This document shows, piece by piece, positions 43,840 to 53,228 of a stretch of 64,000 nucleotides of DNA. Location: contig NZ_NCSY01000001.1 of the NCBI RefSeq assembly GCF_002156875.1, positions 186,001 to 250,000 of the forward strand, written 5' to 3'. The stretch is from Bacillus sp. EAC (GTDB lineage: Bacteria; Bacillota; Bacilli; Bacillales; Bacillaceae_G). The translations under genes and the position numbers were made by a program. The notes under the pieces were generated by a model, which was given only the letters and a program-made list of their open reading frames with translations, did not search any database and was not told the DNA's origin. How positions within the stretch are numbered: the stretch's first letter is position 1; each line of letters opens with the position of its first letter.

Positions 43840-44601
43840 TTACGACACTCCAATTGGAAGAATATGTATGTTTCTCTTTTTGAATTCACTTTTTAATTCT
43901 GTTGCTAAACGAACTGCAATTTGAGAATCACTATGTAAGCAAATCGTATCTGCTTGAATTTGAATTGTTTTACCATTGATTGCTGTCACCGATTGAGTCG
44001 TAACAATTTTAATTGCTTGATTAATTGCATCTTGAGTATTTTCAAAAACTGCATTTGAGTTATTACGACTCACTAATGAACCATCATCATTATATGTACG
44101 ATCAGCAAAAACTTCTGAAGCAAATGGAATATTACATTCACTTGCTGCATCTTTCATCTTACTATTCGCAAGTCCATATAAAATTAAATTGGGATCAAAT
44201 GCTTTAATAGCTTTTGAGATTGCTATAGCTAGCGTACTATCCTTTGCAGCCATATTATATAGCGCACCATGTGGTTTAACATGATGCAATTCAACATTTT
44301 GTGCTTTGCAAACCGAATAGATTGCGCCAATTTGATATAAAACTAATTGATATATTTCATCCTCTGTAAACTTCATTTCCCTTCGTCCAAATCCAAGTAA
44401 ATCTGGAAAGCTAGGATGCGCGCCAACAGAAACTCCGTATTTTTTTGCAAGTCTAACAGTTTCGTATAATATAAAAGGATCTCCTGCATGAAATCCACAC
44501 GCTATATTTGCAGAAGTGATATGAGGTAAAATTTGTTCATCGTTTAATTTGTAATTTCCAAAACTTTCTCCAATATCACAGTTTAAATCAATTTTAATCA
44601 A
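43840..44601 (-). CDS. pxpA: 5-oxoprolinase subunit PxpA (LamB/YcsF family)
   Basis: A 253-residue LamB/YcsF-family protein. Signatures are IDLNCDIGESFGNYK at the start, SANIACGFHAGDPF near 35, GAHPSFPDLLGFGRREM near 65, HVKPHGALYNMAA near 108, and SEVFADRTYNDDGSLVSR near 165. I choose a TTG at 44601, eight bases after GGAAGTG, because the DLNCD motif should lie within the first ten residues. It overlaps the pxpB stop by eight bases. It is part of the ATP-dependent 5-oxoprolinase with PxpB and PxpC. Confidence 0.93.
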   Translation of the reverse strand: MIKIDLNCDIGESFGNYKLNDEQILPHITSANIACGFHAGDPFILYETVRLAKKYGVSVGAHPSFPDLLGFGRREMKFTEDEIYQLVLYQIGAIYSVCKAQNVELHHVKPHGALYNMAAKDSTLAIAISKAIKAFDPNLILYGLANSKMKDAASECNIPFASEVFADRTYNDDGSLVSRNNSNAVFENTQDAINQAIKIVTTQSVTAINGKTIQIQADTICLHSDSQIAVRLATELKSEFKKRNIHILPIGVS

Positions 44602-45322
44602 AAAGATGCACTTCCTTATGTATGAAATAATCTCCCTCTTCAAATGATTGTTTCAACCTAAAAAATTCTAATTCGTTAATCGCTTTAAACTTTAAAAAAT
44701 CTCCTGGTTTAAACATTTCATACGTTGAGGAAAAAATTGAAATAGGTGTTCTTCCAATAATATTCCAACCTCCAGGTGAATCGAAAGGATAGATTCCTGT
44801 TTGTTCTCCTGCTATTCCCACAGAACCAGCTTCGACCATTTTCGGTTTTATTAATCTTTGAGTAGCTAGTTTAGAATTGAGTCCTCCTAGATATGGAAAA
44901 CCTGGTAAAAATCCAATCATATAGATTTGATATTTTTTTTCTTGATGGAATTCAATCACATCTTTTACAGTCAATTGGTTCGCATTCGCAACACGTTCAA
45001 TATCTGGTGCGAATTGAGTGTTATAGCAAACAGGTATTTCAAAACATAGGTGCTCTCTCTTTTTTGGAAAATCAATCATTTCCTCGTAAAAACCCTCTAG
45101 CTCTGCTTTTAATTCCAAATAAGAATAGTTTAAGGAATCATAATAGAGAGTTATAGAGTGATAAGATGGAACAATTCCTTTAAATTTAGTACCTATTTTC
45201 GATTGAACTATCAAAGAAAAAGAATGAACTTCTTGGTTTGTTTTCGTAGAAATTGAATCTCCAAAATAACAAATAAGTCCAGAGCATCCTAATGGGAAGA
45301 TGCTAATTGATTTATTACTCAT
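44594..45322 (-). CDS. pxpB: 5-oxoprolinase subunit PxpB (KipI family)
   Basis: A 242-residue KipI/PxpB-family protein with HLCFEIPVCYN in the middle, then QIYMIGFLPGFPYLGGLN and GSVGIAGEQTGIYPFDSPGGWNIIGRTP in outline, all standard. It lacks a strong ribosome binding site and overlaps the pcp stop by eight bases, so its synthesis depends on translation of pcp. It forms the PxpBC complex that activates 5-oxoproline for hydrolysis. Regulation of the unit is not visible. Confidence 0.92.
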   Translation of the reverse strand: MSNKSISIFPLGCSGLICYFGDSISTKTNQEVHSFSLIVQSKIGTKFKGIVPSYHSITLYYDSLNYSYLELKAELEGFYEEMIDFPKKREHLCFEIPVCYNTQFAPDIERVANANQLTVKDVIEFHQEKKYQIYMIGFLPGFPYLGGLNSKLATQRLIKPKMVEAGSVGIAGEQTGIYPFDSPGGWNIIGRTPISIFSSTYEMFKPGDFLKFKAINELEFFRLKQSFEEGDYFIHKEVHLFD

Positions 45323-45926
45323 TTTTACTTATGATTTCAATTGCAAGTTTAATGGATTTCGTTAAATCTGCTTGAGACCAGCTCGGTAATTTCCGGTCAA
45401 GCACAGCAAGTTCATGAGATGCAGGAATATGAATAAAACCACTTGGTACCATACTTCCTTGTTTCATGATTTCATAAAGCATTTGATACATGACATTATT
45501 ACATAAATACGTTCCAGCTGAGTTTGAGATTTCAGCTGGATATTTGTGCTCATTTAATGAATCCGTAATTTGTTGGATTGGAAGTGACGAAAATAGCCCA
45601 TCTGGTCCTTCCTCTTTAATTTTCTTACCAATATATTTATTTCCTTTATTATCAGCGGCTCCATCATTGCAGTTAATCGCAATCCGCTCAGGCGTAATTG
45701 TAGATCGTCCTCCAGCTAAACCTAATGAAACCACGGCATTTGGATTGATTTCGTGAAACAACTTACTTATGTTTTCTCCAGCTAAGTTAAAATCGACAGG
45801 CAAAATTTTTCCAATAATTTTAAAAGAACCTATGATTTCTCCATCTAATTCATTAACAATTTCTTCCGTTGGATTAATTGGAAAGTTTAAAAAAGGTTCA
45901 AATCCCGTTAATAGTAAAGTTTTCAA
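45315..45926 (-). CDS. pcp: pyroglutamyl-peptidase I
   Basis: A 203-residue cysteine peptidase (family C15) that removes N-terminal pyroglutamate from peptides. Catalytic residues: Glu in ITPERIAINCND near 80, Cys in SNSAGTYLCNNVMY near 141 and His in IHIPASHE near 165. TLLLTGFEPFLNFPINPTEE is the family N-terminus. I choose the TTG at 45926 because AAGGG precedes it at ten bases and the product then begins MKTLLLTGFEPF, as in homologues. It heads the pxp operon, so released 5-oxoproline is at once converted to glutamate by the downstream products. Confidence 0.94.
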   Translation of the reverse strand: MKTLLLTGFEPFLNFPINPTEEIVNELDGEIIGSFKIIGKILPVDFNLAGENISKLFHEINPNAVVSLGLAGGRSTITPERIAINCNDGAADNKGNKYIGKKIKEEGPDGLFSSLPIQQITDSLNEHKYPAEISNSAGTYLCNNVMYQMLYEIMKQGSMVPSGFIHIPASHELAVLDRKLPSWSQADLTKSIKLAIEIISKNE

Positions 45927-46025
45927 TTTATCAAAACCCTTCAATTAGAATCATTGTTGCAATATTCTACAAATTACTTATGATATCCTTTTAATACCGA
46001 TTTTTTCTATAAATCATTTATAGTA

Positions 46026-46054
46026 AAAAAAACCTTATCCAATAAGGATAAGGT
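46026..46054 (-). terminator. terminator after the DinB-like gene
   Basis: ACCTTATCC pairs with GGATAAGGT. A run of eight T follows on the minus strand. Confidence 0.88.
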
Positions 46055-46068
46055 CTGATTTCATTTTA

Positions 46069-46545
46069 TTACTTAAGTGAGTACAAAAAATTCTCAACTT
46101 GCTTTACATGATGCTGATCATGTTCATTAAAATCTTCTATTAAATAATAAAATGTAAATGGCTCATTTGTTTGTGGATTTTTCGTTTGTCCATTAATACT
46201 GATCACTTTGCTTGAAAACTGTTCATTCTGAATAAAAAGTTCTACTAGATTGTTTCTTAAATTAATCGCTTTTTCGATGACCTCTTTAAAGTGGGTATCT
46301 TTTACTAGTTTAGCTGATTCCTGGTTATATTCATTAATATTTGGAAAATCAATTTTAGCATTTTCTAATAGTGATGGAATTCCTTCTTTGATTAGATACT
46401 CGTCCCATCTACACAAATGCGCAACAATTTCCTTAACTGTAAATTTCCCTTCAGAAATTGGCATGTTCATACTTCCCTCATTCTTTAACAGTAATGAGTT
46501 ATACCAATTAACTAAATCCTTTAGCATAATTAGATTTTTATCCAT
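46069..46545 (-). CDS. DinB-superfamily four-helix protein
   Basis: A 158-residue cytoplasmic protein. KEIVAHLCRWDEYL near 40 and FNEHDQHHVKQVENFL near the C-terminus supply the spaced histidines of the DinB/ClbS-like four-helix fold. The GKFTVKEIVAHLCRWDEY order resembles DUF1706/ClbS-type proteins. It is not closely similar to the YfiT-like protein at 27342. Members are thiol transferases, hydrolases or self-resistance proteins. None of these can be chosen here. It is a single gene with its own terminator. Confidence 0.75.
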   Translation of the reverse strand: MDKNLIMLKDLVNWYNSLLLKNEGSMNMPISEGKFTVKEIVAHLCRWDEYLIKEGIPSLLENAKIDFPNINEYNQESAKLVKDTHFKEVIEKAINLRNNLVELFIQNEQFSSKVISINGQTKNPQTNEPFTFYYLIEDFNEHDQHHVKQVENFLYSLK

Positions 46546-46671
46546 GTTAAGTCTCCTTACTAAATGATTTTAAATAATTTGAGAAGACATCTCTTTCTTT
46601 TCAATTACTATTATATTACTCTGATTATTATGTATTAAAAGAGATTGAACGATTTCTTAAAAGAATAAAAT

Positions 46672-46697
46672 AAACGCACCTATAATCGCGTTTTTTC
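46672..46697 (+). terminator. terminator-like hairpin without an assigned gene
   Basis: AAACGC pairs with GCGTTT around an AT-rich loop and TTTT follows on the plus strand. The genes on both sides point left, so any transcript ending here would be unrecognised. Confidence 0.35.
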
Positions 46698-46749
46698 ATA
46701 GATTAATAAATTGATGATTGCTATTAAATAAATAAAATCACCTTATAAA

Positions 46750-46789
46750 GAAATCCCCATCCCAGTCAAAACTAAGAATGAGGATTTCC
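46750..46789 (-). terminator. terminator after the DUF1992 gene
   Basis: GAAATCC(CCAT) pairs with (ATGA)GGATTTC across a wide loop. On the minus strand TTTATAA follows. The tail is weak. Confidence 0.55.
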
Positions 46790-46829
46790 ATTTTTGAAAC
46801 GCTACCTACGACATTCCTATTTCCCTCAA

Positions 46830-47204
46830 CTATTTCCAAAAATTCATCTGACTCTCGATCGTATGTTCATCCACATAATTTTTTTGTAGGGCAAAAGGAC
46901 AACTTAAATTATATTGTTTAATGTCATCATTTATGTCCTTCAACATTTTTTTTATTTCCAACGAAGATCCTTCTAGTTTCATCGCTGAAACTATTGTTTC
47001 GAGTTTGGAATAAATTTTTTTCTGCTTTGATAACCAATCAGGCTTGTAACCTGACTTTTTTATAACTGTCGTTAATAAATCATCTTTCAAATGTTCTTTT
47101 GGAAGTGGCTTCCCTAACCCAGGTAAGTTTTCAAAACCACCTTCTTTTTCATGACGTTTTACAATTTCATCTAACCAATCGACATATTTCCCATTATTAT
47201 CCAT
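46830..47204 (-). CDS. DUF1992 / DnaJ-homologue-associated family protein
   Basis: A 124-residue soluble protein of the DUF1992 family (conserved domain of DnaJ homologue subfamily C member 28). The hallmark is GGFENLPGLGKPLP at residues 22-35, then DWLSKQKKIYSKLE and the C-terminal NLSCPFALQKNY. The family has no established biochemical function in bacteria. The start follows GAGGTGACC. It is a single gene, with the permease gene about 95 bases downstream. Confidence 0.85.
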   Translation of the reverse strand: MDNNGKYVDWLDEIVKRHEKEGGFENLPGLGKPLPKEHLKDDLLTTVIKKSGYKPDWLSKQKKIYSKLETIVSAMKLEGSSLEIKKMLKDINDDIKQYNLSCPFALQKNYVDEHTIESQMNFWK

Positions 47205-47300
47205 AACAAGGTCACCTCGGCTTGAATTTGTATTACATATTATTCAATAGATTAAATTAATGCTAATTACGGCGGCAAATTAATCATCGTTGTATTTGGT

Positions 47301-48335
47301 TTAAGTTAAAACGTATGAACCTTCTTTTTTAGTAGAATGTTCACGTTTTTCTTTATTTACAAACTCAAAATCTTTTAATTCAGGGAATTTATCTTCTAAA
47401 TCATCTTTGTCTGATCTTTTTGAGGCAGATGGCTTATTTATCATTTTCTCAATTCCAAGTTTAATTAAATTAAATGCAAAAATCGTTATGATAAATGCGA
47501 CACTTGGCCCGATAATTACCCATGGGTCAATCGATAGCTCAAAAAAGTTACTTCCGATCATTGCAGACCATTCATTAGCCTTCGACATTGGTCGATCAAC
47601 ACCTAAATCTAAGTGGAGAATCATCAGACCCCCGATAAATAACTTAAATACACCTAATTGTGTTAATAAAAATAAAGTTTGGATCGTTTGTTGGACGAAT
47701 AAAAGTAATAATCTAGTTCTTAAAAATGGGAAGACATGTTTGCGCTGAAGCCAGATTGTATTTGCTCCTATAATTTTTGAACTAATAATAAAATCATTTT
47801 TTAAATATGCCCTTACTTCTTCGCCAATTGTATTCATTAAAATAGGTATAGCAATTATGATTAATAATAGTAATTGTAAAAAAATTGTTTGCTCTTTCGA
47901 ATGACTATATCCTGAATCTAATAGTCGAAAAAATGGCAATAAGATGATAACTGCAGGCACAAATCGGAACGCATTAAATATCGGTTCGATGACAAAGCCT
48001 ATTTTCTTATTCACAAATCCGTAAAATGATCCGAACAGAACTCCGAATAGAACTCGCATTAATCCTACAACAAGGGCAATTGCTATCGTATATTTAGCAC
48101 CGTCAATTACCATCCAAAAAACATCCCTGCCATATCGATCCACGCCTAATAAAAAGTCTAAACTTGGTGGATATCCGTATGTACCAATCATTTTACCTTC
48201 ATCATTATATAAAAATGTTGGCGGTGGTTTTAAAGTATCTTTAATAAAGTACGTATAGATAAAACTAAAAGCAATTAATCCAAAGATAATCAGACATCCT
48301 ACTATAATCGGTATATAGTTTTTAAGATTTTTCAT
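47301..48335 (-). CDS. OppC-like ABC transporter permease
   Basis: A 344-residue membrane protein of the binding-protein-dependent permease type. It has an OppC-like N-terminal segment, then GVDRYGRDVFWMVIDGAKYTI, which is characteristic of DppC/OppC, and an EAA-like loop (NDFIISSKIIGANTIWLQRKH). About six membrane segments are present, and the C-terminus is a charged cytoplasmic tail. Its ATG overlaps the stop of the upstream OppB-like gene by four bases. No ATPase or substrate-binding protein gene is present on either side, so it must borrow these from elsewhere or serve another purpose. Confidence 0.85.
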   Translation of the reverse strand: MKNLKNYIPIIVGCLIIFGLIAFSFIYTYFIKDTLKPPPTFLYNDEGKMIGTYGYPPSLDFLLGVDRYGRDVFWMVIDGAKYTIAIALVVGLMRVLFGVLFGSFYGFVNKKIGFVIEPIFNAFRFVPAVIILLPFFRLLDSGYSHSKEQTIFLQLLLLIIIAIPILMNTIGEEVRAYLKNDFIISSKIIGANTIWLQRKHVFPFLRTRLLLLFVQQTIQTLFLLTQLGVFKLFIGGLMILHLDLGVDRPMSKANEWSAMIGSNFFELSIDPWVIIGPSVAFIITIFAFNLIKLGIEKMINKPSASKRSDKDDLEDKFPELKDFEFVNKEKREHSTKKEGSYVLT

Positions 48336-49213
48336 GAAAGTTCAATTTCTCCTTTCAATCGAACGACTATAAACTTAAAAATCAAATCTAAAATATAAAA
48401 GGGTATAAACAATAGCACAAGTGCCATAAAGAAAATTTCAGGCGCACTAGTATTTTTAAATAAGAATGAAAAATAGCCATTCATATTCAATAAATATTCA
48501 ACAATTAACAAATTTGAGATGATGACCCAAAAGATCAATTTTGTATTCGATAAAAGTGTAATCGTTACATTTCGCAAAATATGCTTCACTAAAACCCACG
48601 ATTTAGATAACCCCTTTGCTCTAGCATACTCTACATAATCTTTTATTTTTTCTTCTTCAATTGATAAAAATATCATTTGGAATAATTGAACAGTTGGGAT
48701 GATCGAAACGACCAAAATTGGTAAAAAGTATACATTCGAATCCACTCCAGCGACTGGATCAATGATTAAGTTTCCAGTCTTATGATAAATCCATATAAAA
48801 AATAGTTGCAATGCAACAATCATCACAACATCTGGGATAGATTGAAGGAAAAATAGAATACTTGAAATAATTGCTTTAATTTTTTTTGGAGCCATATAAG
48901 CGAGAAATGCAAGAATTAAAGCTACTAGTATTGAACAGATGAACGCACTTAGTAATATTGTAAATGAGTATACATATGGGTCTTTTACTACTGTATAAAA
49001 AGGCACATAATTTAAATCACTTATATTAACTTGTAAATCTTTAAAAAAGAAAAAGCTCCAAAAAAAGATTTGTAGTTGATTCCATAATTCGATCAATCTT
49101 TCTCCCTTTGGTAAAAAAATACTAAAAGATGTGGCAGTAATTAAACCGATTCCAAAAATAGTAAATAAAAATTGAAAAAAATGTTTTGATATTATTTTAC
49201 TAGTTTGTATCAT
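48332..49213 (-). CDS. OppB-like ABC transporter permease
   Basis: A 293-residue membrane protein of the OppB/DppB class with six hydrophobic segments and an EAA motif (EYARAKGLSKSWVLVKHILRN). Similarity to canonical OppB is moderate: the N-terminal half is longer in polar loop (about 45-70). The ribosome binding site is weak and the gene starts 27 bases after the lipoprotein gene. It pairs with the OppC-like gene downstream. Together they form the membrane core of an oligopeptide-type transporter whose other parts are missing here. Confidence 0.82.
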   Translation of the reverse strand: MIQTSKIISKHFFQFLFTIFGIGLITATSFSIFLPKGERLIELWNQLQIFFWSFFFFKDLQVNISDLNYVPFYTVVKDPYVYSFTILLSAFICSILVALILAFLAYMAPKKIKAIISSILFFLQSIPDVVMIVALQLFFIWIYHKTGNLIIDPVAGVDSNVYFLPILVVSIIPTVQLFQMIFLSIEEEKIKDYVEYARAKGLSKSWVLVKHILRNVTITLLSNTKLIFWVIISNLLIVEYLLNMNGYFSFLFKNTSAPEIFFMALVLLFIPFYILDLIFKFIVVRLKGEIELS

Positions 49214-49240
49214 AACTTAACTTTTACACAATCTGATTGT

Positions 49241-49762
49241 TTAATTGTGTAAACTCCCCTCCTTTTCTTGTTTAACTTTTTTTGAAGCAAAGTATAAAAA
49301 CCCACTGTTTCGTAAATCGTACTTCCAAAATGTCCCATATAATTTAATATAGAAATATTTCCCGTCATTTTTCTTCGTTAGGCCAGGAGTAATTGAACGT
49401 ATGTTTTGTCCGTTTTCACCATATTTTTCTTGAATATTTTTTGGTTGCTCTTCTGGTTTAAATAATAAATATCCTGTTACATTTTTGTTCTCAATATCAG
49501 CGGTAAATTGCTTATCAAAACTACCTTCTTCATCAGTTGTAAAAGTTGAATGATAAATTGTTTTTTTATGATCATCATCTTTTATAATAAATTCGAATTT
49601 AGCATCTTTTGGCAATGATGAATCCACTTTAATCGCAATATGATTAGCATCGAATCCCCCATCTGTATTTATGAGTATATCTTGAGGTGGTTTTTTTATT
49701 GTGCACCCACTTAATACAAGCGCTGTTATTGTAAGTAAACAAATCTGCTTAATTTTCTTCAT
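49241..49762 (-). CDS. lipoprotein of unknown function next to Opp-like permeases
   Basis: A 173-residue lipoprotein: signal peptide MKKIKQICLLTITALVLS then lipobox LSGC, with Cys20 as the lipid-modified residue. The mature part is polar and beta-rich, with no resemblance to the family 5 peptide-binding proteins, which are about 500 residues. It stands 27 bases upstream of two Opp-like permease genes and probably belongs to the same unit. Whether it helps them bind substrate is unknown. Confidence 0.75.
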   Translation of the reverse strand: MKKIKQICLLTITALVLSGCTIKKPPQDILINTDGGFDANHIAIKVDSSLPKDAKFEFIIKDDDHKKTIYHSTFTTDEEGSFDKQFTADIENKNVTGYLLFKPEEQPKNIQEKYGENGQNIRSITPGLTKKNDGKYFYIKLYGTFWKYDLRNSGFLYFASKKVKQEKEGSLHN

Positions 49763-49975
49763 ATGTATTTAAAAAAACTCCTTTCTTACAAAATTGTTCA
49801 AAAATAACAAAATTGTTTCTATAATTATCGGAATATATTTAATCTTATCAAAATAATGACAAAATGTGCAGTTTAATTGTTTAAATTTTCTATTTTATCG
49901 AATAATTTTACACTTTATATTTCTAAATTAAAGTATAATAGACTCGTATCATCTATTAATAAAGGAGGCAATAAG

Positions 49976-51784
49976 ATGGAAAAAATGTTAGTAAAACGCT
50001 TAAACCGTTCTGAGGTACCAACTGAAAAGACATGGAAATTGGAAGATTTGTATCCTACTCGTGGCCAGTGGCTAGATGCATTAGAAATGATCGAAAATGA
50101 GTTAGTAGAGGCAAAAGCTTTAAAGGGAACGATTTTATCATCTGCAGAATGTTTAAAAAATGCATTATTAACTTATGAAACTATTATGCTTCAATTAATT
50201 CGTTGTGGTACATATGTAAGCCTTCGTATGTCAGAAGATGGCACTAATTCTCAAAACCAATCAGATAGCTTACAATATTCTAGTTTAAATACAAAAGTAA
50301 ATGCAGCTTTAACATTTATTCAATCAGAGCTTCTTAATTTAACTGAAGAATTGCTTGAGAATTACATAAAAGAAGAATCAGAGATAGAAGTCTTTAAAAT
50401 GTATTTAGAGGAAATAATTGAATCGAAACAACATAAATTACTTCCAGAAACTGAAGAGGCTTTAGCTTCACTTGGAGAAGTCACTTCTGCCCCATATCGT
50501 ATTTATCAAACAAGTAAAGCAGCGGATTTAAAGTTCGATTCATTCGAAGACGAAAATGGAAAAGAATTAGAAAACTCATTTGCTATGTTTGAAAACTTAT
50601 ATGAATTTTCTCCAAACCACACAGTACGTAAAGAAGCGTATGAATCTTTCACAAAAACGTTAAATCAATATAAAAATACATATGCTTCCGTATATGCTAC
50701 ACAAGTGAAGAAGGAAGTTGCACTTAGTAAATTACGAAAATATGATTCTGTCACTCATATGTTATTAGAAGATCATAAAGTCTCATTAGAAATGTATCAC
50801 AACCAACTAAACATCATTTTTAATGAATTAGCGCCACATATGCGTAAATTAGCTAATTTAAAGAAGAAACAATTAGGACTTGATACATTACACTTCTATG
50901 ATTTAAAAGCTCCTTTAGATGTAGACTTCAATCCAAGTACAACTTATGAAAATGCTAAAGAAACAATTTTAAAATCACTTGAAGTGATGGGACCAGAATA
51001 TTTATCAATAATGGAAAAAGCTTTTGATGAGCGCTGGATTGATTATTCTGATAATGTTGGTAAGTCTACTGGAGCTTTCTGTTCAAGCCCGTTTGGTGTA
51101 CATCCATACATTCTAATTAGCTGGCAAGATACTATGCGTAATGCATTTGTGCTTACTCATGAGTTAGGCCATGCTGGTCATTTTTATTACGCAAATAAAT
51201 ACCAACGCGTTGTGAATACACGCCCTTCTATGTATTTTGTTGAAGCACCTTCTACGTTTAACGAAATGCTATTAGGTCAACATTTACTAAAAACGGATGA
51301 TCCACAAATGAAGCGTTGGGTTATCTTACAATTATTGGGCACATATTATCACAATTTTGTAACTCATCTATTGGAAGGTGAATTCCAGAGAAGAGTTTAC
51401 GATCTTGCAGAGAAAGGTACCCCTCTTACAGCGAATACTTTCTGTGAAGTGAAAGGAAATGTCTTAAAAGAATTCTGGGGAGATTCAGTCGTTATTGATG
51501 AAGGTGCGAGCTTAACTTGGATGCGCCAACCACATTATTACATGGGTCTTTATCCATATACTTATTCAGCTGGCTTAACAGCATCAACTGCAATATCAAG
51601 ACGAATTGAAAGTGAAGGCCAACAAGTAATTGATGCTTGGATTAATGTTCTGAAATCAGGTGGAACAAAAAAACCAGAAGATTTACTAAAAATGGCTGGT
51701 GTTGATATGACAACAAGTGCACCAATTAAAGAAGCAGTTGAGTATGTTGGTTCATTAGTAAATGAACTCGAATCACTGTTCTAA
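49976..51784 (+). CDS. pepF: oligoendopeptidase F
   Basis: A 602-residue zinc peptidase of family M3 that cuts oligopeptides of about 7-17 residues in the cytoplasm. The zinc site HELGHAGH lies near residue 400 (VLTHELGHAGHFYY), with the third ligand Glu in EAPSTFNEML about 25 residues later. The N-terminal PepF domain (about 115-185) is present. The ATG at 49976 follows AAAGGAGG. A longer reading from 49877 would add residues unlike the family. It diverges from the lipoprotein-permease unit and has a strong terminator. A second M3 peptidase is encoded at 60367. Confidence 0.94.
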   Translation: MEKMLVKRLNRSEVPTEKTWKLEDLYPTRGQWLDALEMIENELVEAKALKGTILSSAECLKNALLTYETIMLQLIRCGTYVSLRMSEDGTNSQNQSDSLQYSSLNTKVNAALTFIQSELLNLTEELLENYIKEESEIEVFKMYLEEIIESKQHKLLPETEEALASLGEVTSAPYRIYQTSKAADLKFDSFEDENGKELENSFAMFENLYEFSPNHTVRKEAYESFTKTLNQYKNTYASVYATQVKKEVALSKLRKYDSVTHMLLEDHKVSLEMYHNQLNIIFNELAPHMRKLANLKKKQLGLDTLHFYDLKAPLDVDFNPSTTYENAKETILKSLEVMGPEYLSIMEKAFDERWIDYSDNVGKSTGAFCSSPFGVHPYILISWQDTMRNAFVLTHELGHAGHFYYANKYQRVVNTRPSMYFVEAPSTFNEMLLGQHLLKTDDPQMKRWVILQLLGTYYHNFVTHLLEGEFQRRVYDLAEKGTPLTANTFCEVKGNVLKEFWGDSVVIDEGASLTWMRQPHYYMGLYPYTYSAGLTASTAISRRIESEGQQVIDAWINVLKSGGTKKPEDLLKMAGVDMTTSAPIKEAVEYVGSLVNELESLF

Positions 51785-51798
51785 TGATAAATTTAATA

Positions 51799-51840
51799 AA
51801 AAAACCCATTCTACTCTTTATGAGTAAAATGGGTTTTTTT
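51799..51840. terminator. bidirectional terminator
   Basis: AAAACCCATTCTACTC pairs with GAGTAAAATGGGTTTT, flanked by A and T runs. It lies between the convergent pepF and APC permease genes. Confidence 0.92.
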
Positions 51841-53228
51841 TATTGTTTTGCCTGCCCTTTTTTATTTTTAGTACCTTTACTATTAAGAATTAAACCAATA
51901 CTTCCAAATAATATAGGGCCTAATACGATTGGTAAATACTCGAGCAAGGTTGTACCAGGTGCTGGAATTAGTGTTAGTACAATTGTACCAACAACTGAAA
52001 TCATTCCTATTATTGCAACTAAAATTGCCATTTTTGTACGTTTAATTTTAAATGGTCTTACTACATTCTTCTCAGTTAATCTTAGTTTAATATACGCGCT
52101 AATTAAAAATACGTAAGGGATAAAAAATGCCAAAGTAGACATTAAAATAAGCATATTTAACGCCGATGAAACGCTTGGCACGAACGCAGAAAGCAATAAA
52201 ATAAGAGTAACTGCCACTGCTTGTCCAATTACTAATTTTGATGGCATTCCATCTTTGTTTTCTTTTAGTAAATCTTTTGGTAAAATTTCTTTCCCACTTT
52301 CAGCTATCATTACACTTGGATTTAAAATTAGAAAAGAAAGTGAGCCAACGAACGCTAGTAAAAAGCAAATACCTAATAGCTGTGACAATGAAAAATGCAG
52401 ACCAAATTGAGTTGTGACTTTATCTGCAAATAAGTACAATGCAGTGGCTGTTTGATCAGAAGAAATTGTAATAACAAATTGAAATGCAACTGTTGCTAAT
52501 ATATAAACAAACGCAATAATAATTGACGTAATGAAGATTGCTCTTGGAAATGTTTTTTGTGGATTTTTAACATTCCCCGCAATCGTACCTAACATTTCCG
52601 CACCAGAAAATCCAAACATTAATGTAGATAAAAACATGATCGTTCCAAATGAAATATTATTTGGCATGATTGTTTCATGTGTAAAGTTCGTAGCACTCGG
52701 CTCTCCATTAAACATACTATAAAATCCAAATCCAAAAATTAAGATTGCCGGTACTATTACCCCAAGTGGTGCCCCTATTGAAGCAAGTCTGCCGCTCATC
52801 TTCGTACCTTTTAAAGTAAGTAATGTAACAATCCAAAAAATAATACTAGAGATTATTGAAGTTTGCATAGGGTTAGTAGCTAATTGAGGATGATTAATCC
52901 CATATGCAATCGCAATGGTTGTTGTTAATAATAATGACGGATAATAAGTAAAGTTTGCGATCCAAAAAAACCATGAACATAAAAATGAAGCTTTTTCTCC
53001 AAAAGCTTTTCGAACCCAAACGCCCATTCCACCTTGGTTTGGATATGTGGTAGATAACTCAGCAACAATTAATCCGATTGGGATAAAATATATTAAAGCA
53101 GCAACAATCCAATAAAATATCGCAGACGGTCCTATTGTTGATGCAAAAGCTATGTTACGAAGTCCCAATATTGCATTAATACTTAAAAATGATAAACCTA
53201 AAACACCTAATTTTTTTGTCGAATCCAT
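51840..53228 (-). CDS. APC family amino acid permease
   Basis: A 462-residue transporter with 12 hydrophobic segments. The APC motif is visible in SINAILGLRNIAFASTIGPSAI near 17-38 and GFSGAEMLGTIAGNVKNPQKTFPRAI near 205. The C-terminus is basic (KGTKNKKGQAKQ). It resembles the GadC/YjeM-type antiporter group. Substrates are probably glutamate, GABA or another amino acid. That is inference from family similarity only. It is a single gene. Confidence 0.88.
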   Translation of the reverse strand: MDSTKKLGVLGLSFLSINAILGLRNIAFASTIGPSAIFYWIVAALIYFIPIGLIVAELSTTYPNQGGMGVWVRKAFGEKASFLCSWFFWIANFTYYPSLLLTTTIAIAYGINHPQLATNPMQTSIISSIIFWIVTLLTLKGTKMSGRLASIGAPLGVIVPAILIFGFGFYSMFNGEPSATNFTHETIMPNNISFGTIMFLSTLMFGFSGAEMLGTIAGNVKNPQKTFPRAIFITSIIIAFVYILATVAFQFVITISSDQTATALYLFADKVTTQFGLHFSLSQLLGICFLLAFVGSLSFLILNPSVMIAESGKEILPKDLLKENKDGMPSKLVIGQAVAVTLILLLSAFVPSVSSALNMLILMSTLAFFIPYVFLISAYIKLRLTEKNVVRPFKIKRTKMAILVAIIGMISVVGTIVLTLIPAPGTTLLEYLPIVLGPILFGSIGLILNSKGTKNKKGQAKQ

